A DNA stretch of 64,000 nucleotides from Himantopus leucocephalus (Eukaryota; Chordata; Aves; Charadriiformes; Recurvirostridae): contig RSEF01000003.1 of assembly GCA_003993805.1 (NCBI GenBank), forward strand, positions 111,032,998 through 111,096,997, in the 5' to 3' direction. The notes beneath the pieces are model-generated. The model had not been told where the DNA came from. It saw nothing but the letters and a program-made list of their open reading frames with translations, and did no database searches. A program made the position numbers and the translations under genes. How positions within the stretch are numbered: the first letter of the stretch is position 1; the number at the start of each line of letters is the position of its first letter. Positions 34,791 through 47,118 of the stretch are shown one piece after another.

Positions 34791-37700
34791 AGAACTGCTA
34801 AACTCCCCACAAGACTCCAGCTCTGACTCAGGAAATCCCTGAACCACAGGGACTGTTGGCCATGAGGGCAAGAAATACATGGTCCGGTTTGCAGCCATCT
34901 GGCTAGGCTCCATCCCCTTTCCTTCCCAAAACAGGGAGGCCTTGTCCATAATCACCGGCTGGGAATGGTCTCTGGCCTGGCTGTCTCCCAAACAGTGCCT
35001 CAGCATTATTTGGAAGAGCTGGCCAGGGCCAAATCTGAGCCAGGGAGAGTGCTACAAGTCAAGTGATCTCAGTGATTTGGGGCAGCATTGGAGGCAACAT
35101 CTCAGTTCTCATCACTTCACTGGTACTGGTATAGCTGAGGAGCCCACAGACTGCTTCTAGTGGGGTTTGTGGAAGATAACTGAAAAAAGCAAGCAGGTCG
35201 TCAGGAAACTTAAATTCACTACAGAGAGTCTGCAATTCTTCTGGAAAACCAGCAGCCGTGTGCAGGCTGGGTGGGATTCAGACCACAGGCTGGGTGAGAT
35301 TGAGACCACCGCTTCGGTTCAGCCTGGGGCTGTCGGGCTGGCTGTGGGAACCCGGGGTAAATTTCTGTGGCCTTTCCATGGCCAGGCAAATACTCACAGG
35401 TATCATTTCTGTCCTTAAAAATCTCTGGCTACTGGGACTTAACATGTTACTGCTGGTTTTGCTTCAATGGTTTCAGAGGGGCTGCATTGACTAGGTAAAC
35501 CAGGAGAAAAGCTGCTGCCATTAAGGACCTCATGTAACCAAAAGCCACACAGCATAGCAGGGACTGCATGATGTTTGCATTATCGTTTTTCACATATAAT
35601 GAAAAAATGGCCTTAACTCACAGCATGTAGACCAATTGTACAAGTAAGGAATATGAAAATTTGGTCAACAGATACCTTATTTTTTATAAGTCCCATGCTA
35701 TTATATACTTTTAAGGATTTAAGTCCTTTTGTGTTATCTGAGGTATGTGCTTCGGGGATGTACAAAAAGAAAAAATAAAAAGAAAACATTGATAGTAAAA
35801 AACATCAAAATGCAGGAAAATTATGCTCTTTGATAAATTTTGGGCTAAGAAATCATAATGAAAGGACAAGGATGCATGATTACCTCACTGTTGGAGAAAG
35901 ATCTAAAGAACTTATCAGTCTTCTTTGAAATGACAGTCATAATACTCTCCATAGCAGTTTGGGGGTCTCTCCCTCATCAGCTTTTTCCAACAAATAAATG
36001 CAGAAAAAAAGACTCCTTTAATGTGATCCTTTAAACAGAGAGTCTTTTGTTTTATGGCCATGCAAAAAGACTTCAAACAAGCCTTTTCAAAGAGAAATCT
36101 TGGCTACTGCTTTGAAGAAATTATTGTTCACAGATATTCTAGATTATCTGAATGCCTCTTTGGATTAAATATCACTTAAGTGATACTCTTTGTTATTTGA
36201 ATTTATAGGATTTCCATTTTTACACACAATGTTTTTTACATTATAGAAGTTTCCAGTTGTGGAAGGAATAAAACAGTCAGTGCAGAAGGTTTTTTTGTTA
36301 CACTGCAGGCCAGCAGTCTTAATGGCTAAAGCCTCATCTCATTTTGCTTTGAAACTACTCACCTTTAATTTTGGGTCATGGCTAATATACTGCCAATTTT
36401 GTTTCAACTTCACTGATAAGGCTGTAGGAGTCAGTGTGTAATAATTAGTCCTGTGACTGCTTATCAGCATCATTTCTCATCTTGGCATTAGGAAGAATCG
36501 AGGAGAAGCGAGGAGAAACGGTGTGGAAATAAGAATATCTGCTGGCATTGACGTTGGCCAATAGGAACCAGATTCTTTCAGATTTAAAATACCATTTCCA
36601 GCAGTTCGTGGAAAGATACAGGCCCTTTTCCAATGTTTTCTGTATTACAGGCTGATAAAATTCAGTACAATTAAAAGCCTGAATTAGAAACCGTCTACTT
36701 TCAGAAACAAAGACAGCACTCTGCCCTTTATTCCAAATCTTTACCACTTTCATCATGACACATTGCAAGGCTTACTCTAATCTTTTAAGAAGAACCACCA
36801 ACTGTTTAAGGTTTTCATGGGAACTACTGAAGACTAATAATGACTAATCTAATTTCTCTGACAGTTGACTTTGATCATTTTGAAATATATTGTCATCAAA
36901 TATGTCCAACAGTCACATGTTTAGTTGAAAGGATGCTTTCCTGTAGATCTGCCATAGGTGATAGTCAAAAGATTGAACACGAGTAATTCTGCTTCACTGA
37001 CAATAGGCATCCAAACAACATTTTATTTCACAAATAATAAAAAATTTCTTTATAAACTATGCAACCATTCATTTGCCCTCCGCTTAAATCCATCAGCCTG
37101 TCGTCTGGATGCAAGCAGACCGTACCAGTGGATCCTAATGCCAAATTGTAATTTAGACCGTGATGTTTTGGCATTTCCATTGGCACGATCGCTTTTTTTT
37201 GACTAGAAACCTTACCCATACAATCTCGAGCATTTTCTGTGTTTGTCCAGTGTTTCCAGATGTTCAGTGACCACCCTGGAGTTAACGGGCGATAAATCTA
37301 TCTGGCCTGCCGTGTATCCAGAAACCTTGGTCGTGTCCATGGTGTGTCTGATGCTTTTGGAAAGCATTGCGCTTACTGTGCCCGCACAGCACAGCTGCTG
37401 GGGGCCTGAGCAATAGATCTCATGCCCACACCACTGGGCAGATTTACTGCACGTGTGTGTGTCGGGCATACACTGCAGGTACAGGAAACATGCAATTCTG
37501 GGAAGCGCTGGACTTGCATGGTGTGACAGTAGCCGTTTGATGTGTATAGTCATCATGAAATGTGTTAGGACCAGCTGGAGGGAGCAGGTTGGGCATTCCC
37601 ACCACGGTAGCTGCAGATTTCCTGGACATGTGGACATATATTTTATCTTGAGAAACCTCAGACGTGGATATGTCAACCCAGACTTAAGGGATGACATGAA

Positions 37701-38802
37701 AAATCATGAGTTTACTTGTTGCTGCAAGTGCATAACATAAGCCAAGTAATGTGTGAATAGAAAAAAAAATATTGTTTCTCTATAGTCCATAGAAGAACTG
37801 AGAAAAAATAGTTCAAACTGAGCTGTAGGACTGTGGGCATTCAGTTTTAAAATTATAAAAAGTCAGAAAATCCTTAGCTGAGATTCTAATTCTGTGGTTT
37901 ACCAGCCCTCAAAATTCATCACATATCAACAGAAATCCCTTTCCACCCACCTCCTTCCTTTGCATTCACTGTCAACCACTGTATGTTACTGCATTTCATC
38001 AGTTGCGTTTCATGGTTTTTATGCAAACAACTTCCTTAGTTATGGCTGCAGAAATAGACTGGGAAGACAGACCGGCAAATGGAGCACAGCTTTTCCTCTG
38101 AGAACTTCATCTACAGCCCTAAAATCATGCCAGCACCTGCCTGCTTTGGTGAAGTTCTCTGCAATAACCAAAACATGTTGTTCAGGCTCTTCAGGTCCAA
38201 GTGGTAAAGTCCGTGTAGGAAGGTAGTCTGGGAAAGCTCAGTGTTGTCTTTCAAGTCTTTATGGCTTTTACCTTTTGGACGTGATTTGAAGCAGAGATCT
38301 GGATCTCTTCTAGACACTGGAAAGCATAAAGGCTTCAGTTTTTTAACTCATTTTCTGATAAACTACCCACTCTGTCCCTTCCAGACCAAGACTAAGATTA
38401 TGCCATTATGGTCCACGACTGCAAGTTCAAGTTGAAATTTTAGTGATGATGAATATGCTCAGGTGATGTTTAAAAAAATAAGCCATTTTTTCCTATTTTT
38501 CAGCAGGAAAAGGAGGCATGGAACAGTACAAATATTAGCTGGAAGCCAGGACATAAAGGCATATTAGAGCCTCTTTGGGCGGAAAGGGAGGATCAGGTTT
38601 CTCTGGGGAGAGGTCCTGGCACTCTAGTGAGAGGTCCTGGCTTAGCTCAGGAAGGAAAAAAGTCAGGGAAGACAAACATTTGGGTTACTTCTTGCATGGA
38701 AATAAATGCATGTTATATTCTGAAGGAGGAGATGGGTCTCTTACCATCTTAATAAGCTGCACATGCTTTTGTGTTGTCCATAAGTAAAATAAGTGGTGAT
38801 AC
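34791..38802. other. AT-rich, mostly unique sequence
   Basis: No young repeat. Open frames at 37212-37697 (-) and 37453-37740 (+) overlap on opposite strands and show no domain. No RNA gene seen. Confidence 0.4.
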
Positions 38803-39077
38803 ACTTTTAGGACAAGGGGGAATGGCTTTAAACTGGAAAAGGGTAGGTTTAGATTAAATATTAGGAAGAAATTTTTCACTTTAAGGGTGGTAAGGCACTG
38901 GAACAGGTTGCCCAGGGAAGCTGTGGATGCCCCATCCCTGGAAGTGTTCAAGGCCAGGCTGGATGGGGCTTTGAGCAACCTGGTCTAGTGGGAGGTGTCC
39001 CTGCCCATGGCAGCGGGGGTGGAACTCGATGATCTTCAAGGTCCCTTCCAACCTAAACCATTCTATGATTCTATGAT
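38803..39077 (+). mobile_element. Young CR1 3' end with intact ORF2 tail
   Basis: From 38821 an unbroken 55-codon frame encodes the ORF2 C-terminus ([47 protein letters not shown]), stopping at the TAG at 38986-38988. The 3' UTR follows (GGAGGTGTCCCTGCCCATGG) and the element ends with two octamers at 39060-39077. The absence of frame damage over this short length suggests a recent insertion. Confidence 0.97.
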
Positions 39078-39769
39078 AAAAGTGGAGCAAAACTTCTGTT
39101 TCCTCCCATTTATTAGATGCGGTGACTGCAGAGTTAAAGTGGAATCTGGAAAGATGACACCTTTGGGGAGCTGCCAGGAGGGTGCCTTGCAGGCCACCCG
39201 AGGAGCCTCAGTAGGTGGGCTGGTCGTGGGTGCACTGATGGCTTGTTCATCACTCTCCATCTGTCTCTCCATCATTCCCCTGCCCTTTGGGAGGATAGAG
39301 TTGTCAGAGGCTTACAAGCCGTGTCCAAAAGGCTCTTTAAGAGATGCTACAGAGATGCAAAAACCTGTTACTGTCAAATCAGTCCTGAAATGACCAAGAT
39401 TTTAAGGGGTTCATTTAGCCATACTTAAGATGGGAGCGTCACTGCTTTTGAATAAGGAGGGTCTAGCTGCCACAGGTTGATACACAGTGTGTATTACTCC
39501 TTCCCTCCCATTCCAGTAGTCACTAAAACCTGTCTCAGTGTCAAGATTTAGGAAAAACTCTGATTTTCACATGGTCAGCGGAGGCTTGCTTGAACTCTTT
39601 GATTGGACCCCACACAGTGCATCTGCACAGAGGATGGTCCAGTGCAGGGACATACAGGACCTTCCCTACCATGGCAATGCAGAGCCAGGTCTGAGAGCAA
39701 AGGGCTTGTCCCCACTGTGTCCGTGAATCCTGCTGAGCCCAGGCAGTAGGGATGTTGCTGCCAGAACTG
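39078..39769. other. Unique sequence
   Basis: No feature seen; the plus frame 38995-39393 begins inside the CR1 and is an artefact. Confidence 0.4.
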
Positions 39770-40062
39770 AATTAAAAGGGAAAGGAAAGGAAATTAGGAG
39801 AGGGATGAAGGGGAGATGTGAGGGACAGAAAGGGTGTAAAAATAAGGAAGAATTGGAAAATCATAGCAAAGAGACTGGGTATGGGAAACTGAGAATGGCT
39901 GAGCAATGAGATAAAGGCTGGGAAAGGAGAGGAATAGGGACAGGGCTGGCAAGATGAGGAGACTGGGACTTTGGTGAGTGGAGAAATAATATGACAGGCC
40001 TGGAGCAGGGAGAGTTTGGAGGTGAAAGGACAGAATAGCTCAGGCAGGGCATAGATGTGAAG
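39770..40062. repeat. Purine-rich low-complexity tract (+ strand)
   Basis: Nearly 300 bases made mainly of A and G on the plus strand (GGGAAAGGAAAGGAAATTAG, GGGAAAGGAGAGGAATAGGG). The minus-strand open frames here are Ser/Pro/Phe-rich products of this composition. Confidence 0.8.
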
Positions 40063-41399
40063 GAGAATACGTGCAAGCTTAGTCACCAAACATCTGGCCA
40101 AAGTCTTGCCTCCTTCGGGCTGCTCTTCCAATGGGGGATGCAGCCTGGACCACTGCCAGTGAGTCGGCTAGCACCAGTGATTGGGGTACCACCACGGCAC
40201 GGTGTTCATCTCGCTTTTCTAAAAACAAACAAGCAAATGCCCCCCTGGAATTTAAATACACAAATGTCTTCTGTTAAAAAACTATGACTGAGGTTGCAGA
40301 GTTAGTCACTCAAAAGTCAGGGCTAGCTGTGCAGTTTCAGTCCACTTTCCTTGGAGATGGGCACATGAGTAAATCAAAGGCGTCTCCATGTTTGGGCAGC
40401 CTTAGTTCTGACATTTCCTAATCACTGTGTTTTTGCTTTTGCTTTTCCTGAGAAAACTCTCCAGAAACTTTCACAAATAAAGTCTTGTTTTTATGTTTCC
40501 TGTTTTTTCCCGAAGACTTTAGATAGAAAAAAAAAAGAAGATATTTTTAATGCAAGCTGTGTTCTCTCAGGACGAACAGAGCAGGAATTGTTAGTGTAAT
40601 ACTGAAGACAATGCTATTATTGCTTAACTTTAATTCTTAAAACTATCAAAATGAACTGGCAGTCTTAATTCTGCCGTTCCCTATTCAGTGTACTTGACTG
40701 CTGCCTTTACAAAATATTTTTAGCATGGTTTTGTGTAGGTGACTGCGTGTGTGTAAGAAAGATATGTCATCTTTTTTATTAGCCCACTCATCCACATGCT
40801 GTGATGAAAAACCGGCGTGTTTATATGTGTACAAGTATGTCTGTCTGCATAAATTAGAGGTTTTGCATCTGAATCAGGCGATGTGTTTCTGCAGCAGACA
40901 GAGCTGCCTTTCTCCCCCAAGACTGTTGAGCCAGTTTCTTGATCTGATCTGTGCAGCCGAGAGGCAGCAGTGGTGCTTTTAGCCCTCTTCCACCATTAAA
41001 CATATTTGTTATCGTCCTAGAACGAAGCTACAGAGCCAAAGGTATGGAGCCAAACCCAACTTCAACCCTGGCTACCTGGACTCTTTCCATTGACCTTAAT
41101 AGGACTGTGATCAGACTCCAGCTATAAACAGTTCAAAAAAGATAATGTAGATGCTTATTTTGTTTTCCTTTGGACCACTTCATGTGTTGCACTTAGCTGT
41201 GTTTTCTTAGCATCACGTTCACCCTGTAGTTGGCAGGTACCATTATTTAACTTTTACCTGCCAGCTTTGCAGTCATCACGTCTTTGTGTTGGCCTGTGTG
41301 TTGGTAGGCTGAAACAAGACTCTGGGAGCACTGGTGCTTGCAGGAGAGATCTTTTCCTCTTGCTTTCCATCCTTCTTTTCCTCTTTACCAGTCGTCTGT
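40063..41399. other. Unique sequence
   Basis: No repeat or gene recognised. Confidence 0.4.
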
Positions 41400-41739
41400 G
41401 GTCTGACTGAGCTGAGCTTTTATTTGGAGCTGCAGCTTTTCACGAACATTGGAGGAGAATCGTCTTGTGAAGGGGGTGGAACAAGGCACAGTTAAGGATG
41501 TAAAGTGCCTGTTTCTAGGGCTTGAAATTTGAGAAAAAAGGAAGGAAAAGCCCTCAGGGAGTCAGGATGGAGGAGTGTGTTTTCAGCATGCAGTTTTGTT
41601 GGCATCCGTGCAGCCTGGGGACATGTGCACGAGAGGAAAGGCTGCAGAGAGTCAGAGCTCAGCTCTTCGCCGGGATGCCAAACCTCAGGTGCTTCAGCAG
41701 GTTCAGAGACATCAGCCCCGCCTTGATGTCCCTGGAGGT
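41400..41739 (-). CDS. Candidate terminal exon with stop and poly(A) signal
   Basis: On the minus strand the acceptor-like run CGGCCTCGCTGCCCCCAG ends at 41740. From 41739 a phase-0 frame encodes 26 residues, TSRDIKAGLMSLNLLKHLRF then GIPAKS, and stops at TGA 41661-41659. Nearly all of its codons end in G or C, the bias expected of coding DNA in a GC-rich avian gene and not shared by flanking DNA. About 235 bases further on is AATAAA (41424-41419), giving a short 3' UTR. The frame also stays open upstream of the acceptor to 41847, so the exon could start earlier. No upstream exon could be assigned and the product is unknown. The opposite strand is open here too, which weakens the call. Confidence 0.33.
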
Positions 41740-42534
41740 CTGGGGGCAGCGAGGCCGGGCAGCCCCAACACGAAGCCCCCATGCCCCACTCTGACCTCCC
41801 AACTGGTAGAGCTGCTGCTCAGTCAGGGCAAGGACAGGTTGATCCAAGGAGGTTGAAGGCTCCAGTTAAACGAGCTCTTCCCTTTTTTTGCCACCCATCT
41901 GCAAAAAGGGGCTCAGACAAGCGTCAGCAGCTTGTTTTCCTTGGGTTTGGCCAGGCCTTTTCCAGCACCTGGGATTTCCAGGTGAGCTCCCATCCCAGCG
42001 TTGGGCAGCTTGCCCTAGGGACAATCCTTGAAGCTGCCTTGGGTGGAGATAACATAAATAGTGCCCCTCTGCCCCAGAAGTAAATGCTCCCAAAGCACTT
42101 CTGCTTCCCTGTTCTTTTTGCTGGGAAGGCAGTGAATCACTCTGGGGTTGGAAAAGTGAAGCTTTAAACTTCTTGGGCTGCAGCTGCTTCTGCAAATGGC
42201 ATCACTCAGCCAAGCTTCACAGCATTAGACTTCTTGGCTCGGTATCACCCTTTATAAAATATATATTTTCTTGATAGGTCGAGCACCAGCAATTCCCTCG
42301 GTTCCATAAAGAACATGAAAGAATGGGTTTTGATGCCCCAGGGAGCTTGCAGTGTGCAGCGTTTTAAGGGAAAGGCCCTCACTTCATGCAGTGCTTTGGA
42401 TTATTGTTCTTGAATATCCTGTTTCACATTATTTATTGCTGCAGATTTATTTTTTATTGTCTCGTTCCCAGGCAATAAAACACATTGCTGTAACACAGAG
42501 ACAAATCAAAAGAAAAAGGATCGTTTCACTTTAG

Positions 42535-42735
42535 GGATGTTTTGGCTGAGCTGATGGACTTCATGGTGGCCCCTGGCTCTCCCGGCATGGGACAAACTGG
42601 AAGTCCAGACCCGCACACTGCGGGGATCATGGCTCTGGCCCCACACACCATGGCTCGTTCCTGTTTCTGGCTAGTCTGTCATCGACTCTTGAGGAGGAGG
42701 AAGGAGCACTGCTACTTTCTGAGCAAGATTTCAAG
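42535..42735 (+). CDS. Candidate internal exon (unidentified)
   Basis: A 201-base segment lies between an acceptor-like TTTCACTTTAG (ending 42534) and a donor-like CAAG then GTAGGC (from 42736). One frame is open: one leading base, 66 codons, two trailing bases. It starts DVLAELMDFM and ends in a basic stretch, LLRRRKEHCYFLSKIS. The acceptor is weak because purines interrupt its pyrimidine tract. Not recognised. Confidence 0.17.
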
Positions 42736-44104
42736 GTAGGCGTGTGTGAATTGGATTGTAAATAAGAAACACAGTGGGGTCTGGCTTTCTCGGGTGCAGT
42801 TGCTTAAGAGCACTTATGCTGATAGTCACCCATCCACAAACAGATTTTGGCCCCATGTGCAGGCTCTTGACTTGCACAATGCAAGGAAAAGTGATGCCAG
42901 AACATAAATTAAGAATCATGAATGGGTAAAACACAAAGGAGCTTATTTTGTGCTAATAGTTTAGCAAAGGCATTCAGACACTTCTAAAGTTAGCACATTG
43001 TGCTGCCAAGAGAAACAGTGCAGCAGGGGAAAAATACCTCACTGGATAGTTGTCTACCAGCAGATACGTCCTGTTTTTCAGCCTAGACAAATACAGTGTG
43101 ACTCTGCCAAGTGTACGCTTTGGTTTTCTTTGCCTTATGTGGGATAAATACTTCCCTCCTCTTCCAAAGTTAGTATAGTAATTAATGAAAAATCAAAGCT
43201 GTACCTGATAATAATGTGGTACTTTATCTGTAGCAAAGACTTTCAATCACAGAAATTACCTTGTCCCGTCAATTAGCTGAAACTTCGCTCAGCCTGTAAT
43301 AGAGACTGCCTAATTCACATGTGGCTTCTGATTGCTCTCCCCAGCGCTGCTGATAGCTGCAGTTAGCATTGTATCAGAGGTACGGCAAAGCAAAACCGTG
43401 TGAGAAACAAAATAGGTTTGGCAAATGCGCATTTTATGAACAAAAATGCTGCTCTAAAAATACATGGCCTTGCTCACACTAAGAACTGAGAAGCTAGCAA
43501 AAAACATGTTTGAGGTTGCCATGCAGCTTCACTTGGGCTTCCCTGTCCTTGTTTTGTAATACAACTGTAACCGCGAGATCGTGTAATTAAAGACCGTATC
43601 AAGTGCATATGCAAAAGTAGACTAAATGAGGGACACATTAGCAATCTTATTTCTGGCACTTCTCAACTTCTGAGTGCCTGACACTGCAGTTTGAATGTTC
43701 ATGCAATCTTGGGTTTGTGTGTAACATAGGCTGCATTAAATATCCCCCAAGTAACAACACCTGTCACTGAAATATCACAGGGTCTCAGCTGTGCGCTGTA
43801 TATTGTCAGTAATTACAGTAAGTAACGAGTCTTTGTTATTTTCCTATCACACAGGGCCCAAGGTTAGCTGGGTCCCATTGAACAACCACCCTGCATAGCC
43901 ACCCGCAGGGCTGCATGTCCTCTCTGGCACGGAGCTCCTCTCTGCCGGAGCCCGAGGCATAGCCCGGGAAGGTGGGGTGCTGCTGGGGACCGCCAGCCTT
44001 GGAGCCACGTGCTCTGAGCCTGTTCGCAGGGAGAGGGGCTGCTGCCGCCAGGGAAACGGGCAGCAGGCTCTGCTGAGGGCCTGAAAGAGTCACAGCGGGG
44101 ACAG
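42736..44104. other. Unique sequence
   Basis: No repeat recognised; becomes GC-rich after 43.85 kb. Confidence 0.4.
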
Positions 44105-44541
44105 GTTGATGGCGATTAATGATTTTATTGCTAGCAATAAGCACACTGCCCCAGATCAGGTCTGGGGCCCTGCCGGCCAGGGTGATGGCGATGTGAGCAG
44201 CACCTCAGCCACCGCACTGGGGCTGGGGCTTGCCAGGGCTGTGGTGGAGGAGGTGGGACTAACAGGGACTCCAGGACAGCCCTGCCCTGCCTGCCTAAGC
44301 CGGCAGCGTTTGAAAGCAAGGCTGAGCTTGGATCCGACTCCTCCGGGTGTGGAGGAGCTGCCATCACTTGCTAAACTCCTCCTTGTACCTGTCCCAGAAG
44401 CTTGGCTGGAGCCGGGCATCCAGCTGAGCAGCTTTGGTCTTGCTGGATCCTTGCCGGCACCCACCGCCCTGGGTACATCCAGGAGCACCTTGGCATCTCC
44501 AGGGTGGCAGCGGCTTAAGAAGCTCTCCCTCCAAGCAGAGT
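44105..44541 (-). CDS. Candidate terminal exon with stop and poly(A) signal
   Basis: On the minus strand a branch-point-like TGACTAAC is followed by CCTCTGTGTGCTCAG, ending at 44542. The frame from 44541 (one leading base) is open to TGA at about 44366-44364. It ends with a plausible C-terminus, AAQLDARLQPSFWDRYKEEF then SK, whose last 20 codons mostly end in G or C. AATAAA lies at 44129-44124, giving a 3' UTR of about 260 bases. A second frame stays open for 131 codons through the whole segment (44551-44156), and the plus strand is also open (44106-44561), so the GC-rich composition alone could explain the open frames. No family recognised. Confidence 0.3.
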
Positions 44542-45229
44542 CTGAGCACACAGAGGGTTAGTCACATGCAGGGCCTCCGCAGAAACAGGGTCTTTGTTGG
44601 CAATGTGCCCCTTTTACCTTTAGCCTAGGGTTGCCATTTCAGTGTATAAATCAGTGAAAGCTTTGGCAGTGGATTAACTTGACATAAACCACATCGCGTT
44701 CCTCCTCCACCGACATGTCCAGTCTGTAATTTATGTTCTTTTTTTGATAGATTTCTTTTCTGAGAATAATTTGCATCATCACTCATTTTAAAGATAGATT
44801 GTTTTGCGGTGTTTGATAGATCAACCCCAGCACTTGGAAAGCTGGCATCCAGATGTACAGCTTGCAAAACCAAATATTCTCTTGTTCTAGGGAGCAGTGG
44901 TGATATGAGATCACCTTATATGGACCTTTCTATCTTCCCCTGCTAGCAGAGAATTGATTTCTTTTGCAATGAAAATTCCTCAAAGCAATCCTTTATCACT
45001 TGTAAAAGACGTACAAAATGGGAAAGTACAAGCCAGTGCGTTCAGAGCGAGGAATTATTAACAGTAATGTAACTTAATGGCATGACAGCAGGGATAAATT
45101 TGGATCGTGGACTCTGGAGTGAAGGTTCAGGAAATAGCAATCTTCGTTTAAAGATGCAACCCAGAAATTAATCAGGATGAATAATATGATAATATACGAA
45201 CAGCAGCGTTTAGAAACTCCTAAGGGTTT
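44542..45229. other. Unique sequence
   Basis: No feature seen. Confidence 0.35.
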
Positions 45230-45430
45230 CAAGGCTCTGTTGAACCAAGCACACATTCTAATAGACAGCTCTGCCTCAGAGAGTTTACAATCTTGTGAGT
45301 CGAGGCTGATAAACAGTGGGATAAAGGAAGGATTAATATACTCATTTTGCAAACAGGGAATAAAGCCACAGCATGATTCAGAGCTAAATTTACCAAAAGG
45401 GTGCAGGCTTTCCAGTGCTTTGCTCTCAGG
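45230..45430 (+). repeat. Possible ancient SINE-type remnant
   Basis: GCTCTGCCTCAGAGAGTTTA followed by CAATCT, then ACTCATTTTGCAAACAGGGA, AAGCCACAGCATGATTCAGA and GCTAAATTTACC follow the order of amniote SINE tails: 'agagcttacaatct', 'cccattttacagatgggga', 'aggcacagag', 'gacttgccc'. The overlapping 153- and 189-codon frames are therefore probably not genes. Confidence 0.4.
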
Positions 45431-45570
45431 TGCTTTGCTTGCTGGAGGCCAGCACAACACCAGCAAATTTGTGGCTCCTGAATGGCTGCACGGAAGAAGT
45501 GCCAAGGGTTGGGATCTACTGGGAAAGGAGCTCATGGTGCATGGGAGGTGTGATTCATCCTCAGGGAAGC

Positions 45571-45637
45571 GGGGAGGGATGGAAGGAGGGAGGGAGGGAA
45601 GGACAGATGGATGGATGGATGGATGGACGGACGGATG
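45571..45637. repeat. (GGGA)n/(GGAT)n simple repeat
   Basis: GGAGGGAGGGAGGGAAGG passes into about five GGAT units with two GGAC variants. On the minus strand it gives a false PSIHPSV-type repeat protein start. Confidence 0.93.
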
Positions 45638-45929
45638 AGACACTTCCCTCTGAGGAGACCTCAGTGCTTGTCACTGCATTTCAGGGCTCTAATTCAGCCT
45701 CTTTGCTCTTGGTAAGTCATTCGTCTTCACACTGAAGGTACCAAATCCTTGAGAATATTTGCTCTGAGGAGCTGATGATGGCCTAGTCGTTTGGCTTCAC
45801 ATTTCCTCTGCTCCTCAACAAGTCTCAGCAAACAGCAAAAATAATTTGGAGAACGAACGGTCGGTAGGTGTGTCTGGGGTGGGCTGCCCCCCATGTGGGT
45901 AAACCATGTTACATGAAGGTTACCATGTG

Positions 45930-46107
45930 AAACACTGCCACAGGTTGCCCAGAGAGGTGGTAGATGCCCCGTCCCTGGAAACATTCAAGGGCTGAACAGG
46001 GCTCTGAGCAACCTGATCTAGTTGAAGATGTCCCTGCTCATTGCAGAGGGGTTGGACTAGATGACCTTTAAAGGTCCTTTCAAGCCAAACTATTCTATGA
46101 TTCTAAG
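45930..46107 (+). mobile_element. CR1 LINE 3' end
   Basis: ACACTGCCACAGGTTGCCCA, GAGAGGTGGTAGATGCCCCG, CCTGGAAACATTCAAGG and TGAGCAACCTGATCTAGTTG form the ORF2 tail. The 3' UTR follows (TTGCAGAGGGGTTGGACTAG) and it ends TATTCTATGATTCTA. A small deletion after ATTCAAGG breaks the frame. Its 3' UTR (GAAGATGTCCCTGCTCATTG) matches the minus-strand copy at 9026-9551, so these two share a subfamily. Confidence 0.95.
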
Positions 46108-47118
46108 GTGAAAGTGGTGTTGCCCAGGGCATGGTCTGTAAGCTGGGTCTTCCTTCAGGGTGATGTTTTGATGTCAATTATATATTTTCTGCCATTAAAA
46201 AAAAGAGGACATTCCTCTTCCTGGCAAGAGAATCCAGTAACCCCAATTCCTCTCTGCTCTTTGGACTGAATTACTTAAGGACGTTACATTGCAGAGCACT
46301 AAACCATCCCAAAGCCCACGTTTATACCTAAGTAGTCCTTTATATTCTGTTCTGTTGCTGTCAGACCTTCCTCTACGTTTCTGCCTGGCTCTTAATTTTC
46401 TTAGATGCTACCTTGCTTTATTTATGTTTATTAGGACACAGATAAAACATATGTTCTTGGGAAAGAATGTTGCAAGTTTGCAGACTTCTGCCTTCACCTT
46501 TTAATGTGATTTTCTGCTCAGAAAAGATGACATACTTGAAAAATGTGAATTGAACATATTTTATGCTTACAGAAGGAAATATATTTTCAAAATAGATGTG
46601 TGTCTTTTTCAAAACCTTTGAGGTGAGTTATTCAGCTGGGATTGAAGTGCATTATGTCTTACCATCAATAAATATGCCTGTTTAAATGAGAGGCAGGGCC
46701 GTGTTTTCTCAAAGCTATGTTTTCACATTGCTTTGTTTTATAGCTAGGTGTTACTTCTGAGACTGCTCCAGGTTTAAAATTTGTTTGCTGCTTAAGTAGA
46801 AATGAATAACACTATTTTGGATTTTCAGTTTATAGAGAAAGGATTTATATACATGTTGCACATTTTTACTGATCTGGAAACAAAGTGGCTTTAATTAGAC
46901 TCTATAGAGTAGATGCTTGTGAATGAGAAAGAAAGAAAAAAAAAAAAGCCCTTGTTGTTTTACATGTTGAGTTCTGACACCAAATGTAAGAACAACAAAG
47001 CTCCTCTGTGCGCCTCCCCAAAGGTCACTTATTACGGTCCGCTATTCTGTTGTGTCTGTGTACACACATACTTGTGTGCGAGCAACTCTTTTGTTTTCCT
47101 CATCATCCTTTTCTCTAG
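46108..47118. other. Unique AT-rich sequence
   Basis: No feature seen other than a short poly-A stretch near 46.93 kb. Confidence 0.4.

Noticed and set aside
44106..44561. 151-codon plus frame over the 44-kb GC-rich patch
   Set aside because: The minus-strand reading has acceptor, stop and AATAAA in order; the plus frame has none of these.
45074..45643. Longest open frame in the window, 189 codons (-)
   Set aside because: Its start is the translated GGAT/GGGA microsatellite and its body overlaps a SINE-like remnant; no splice or domain support.
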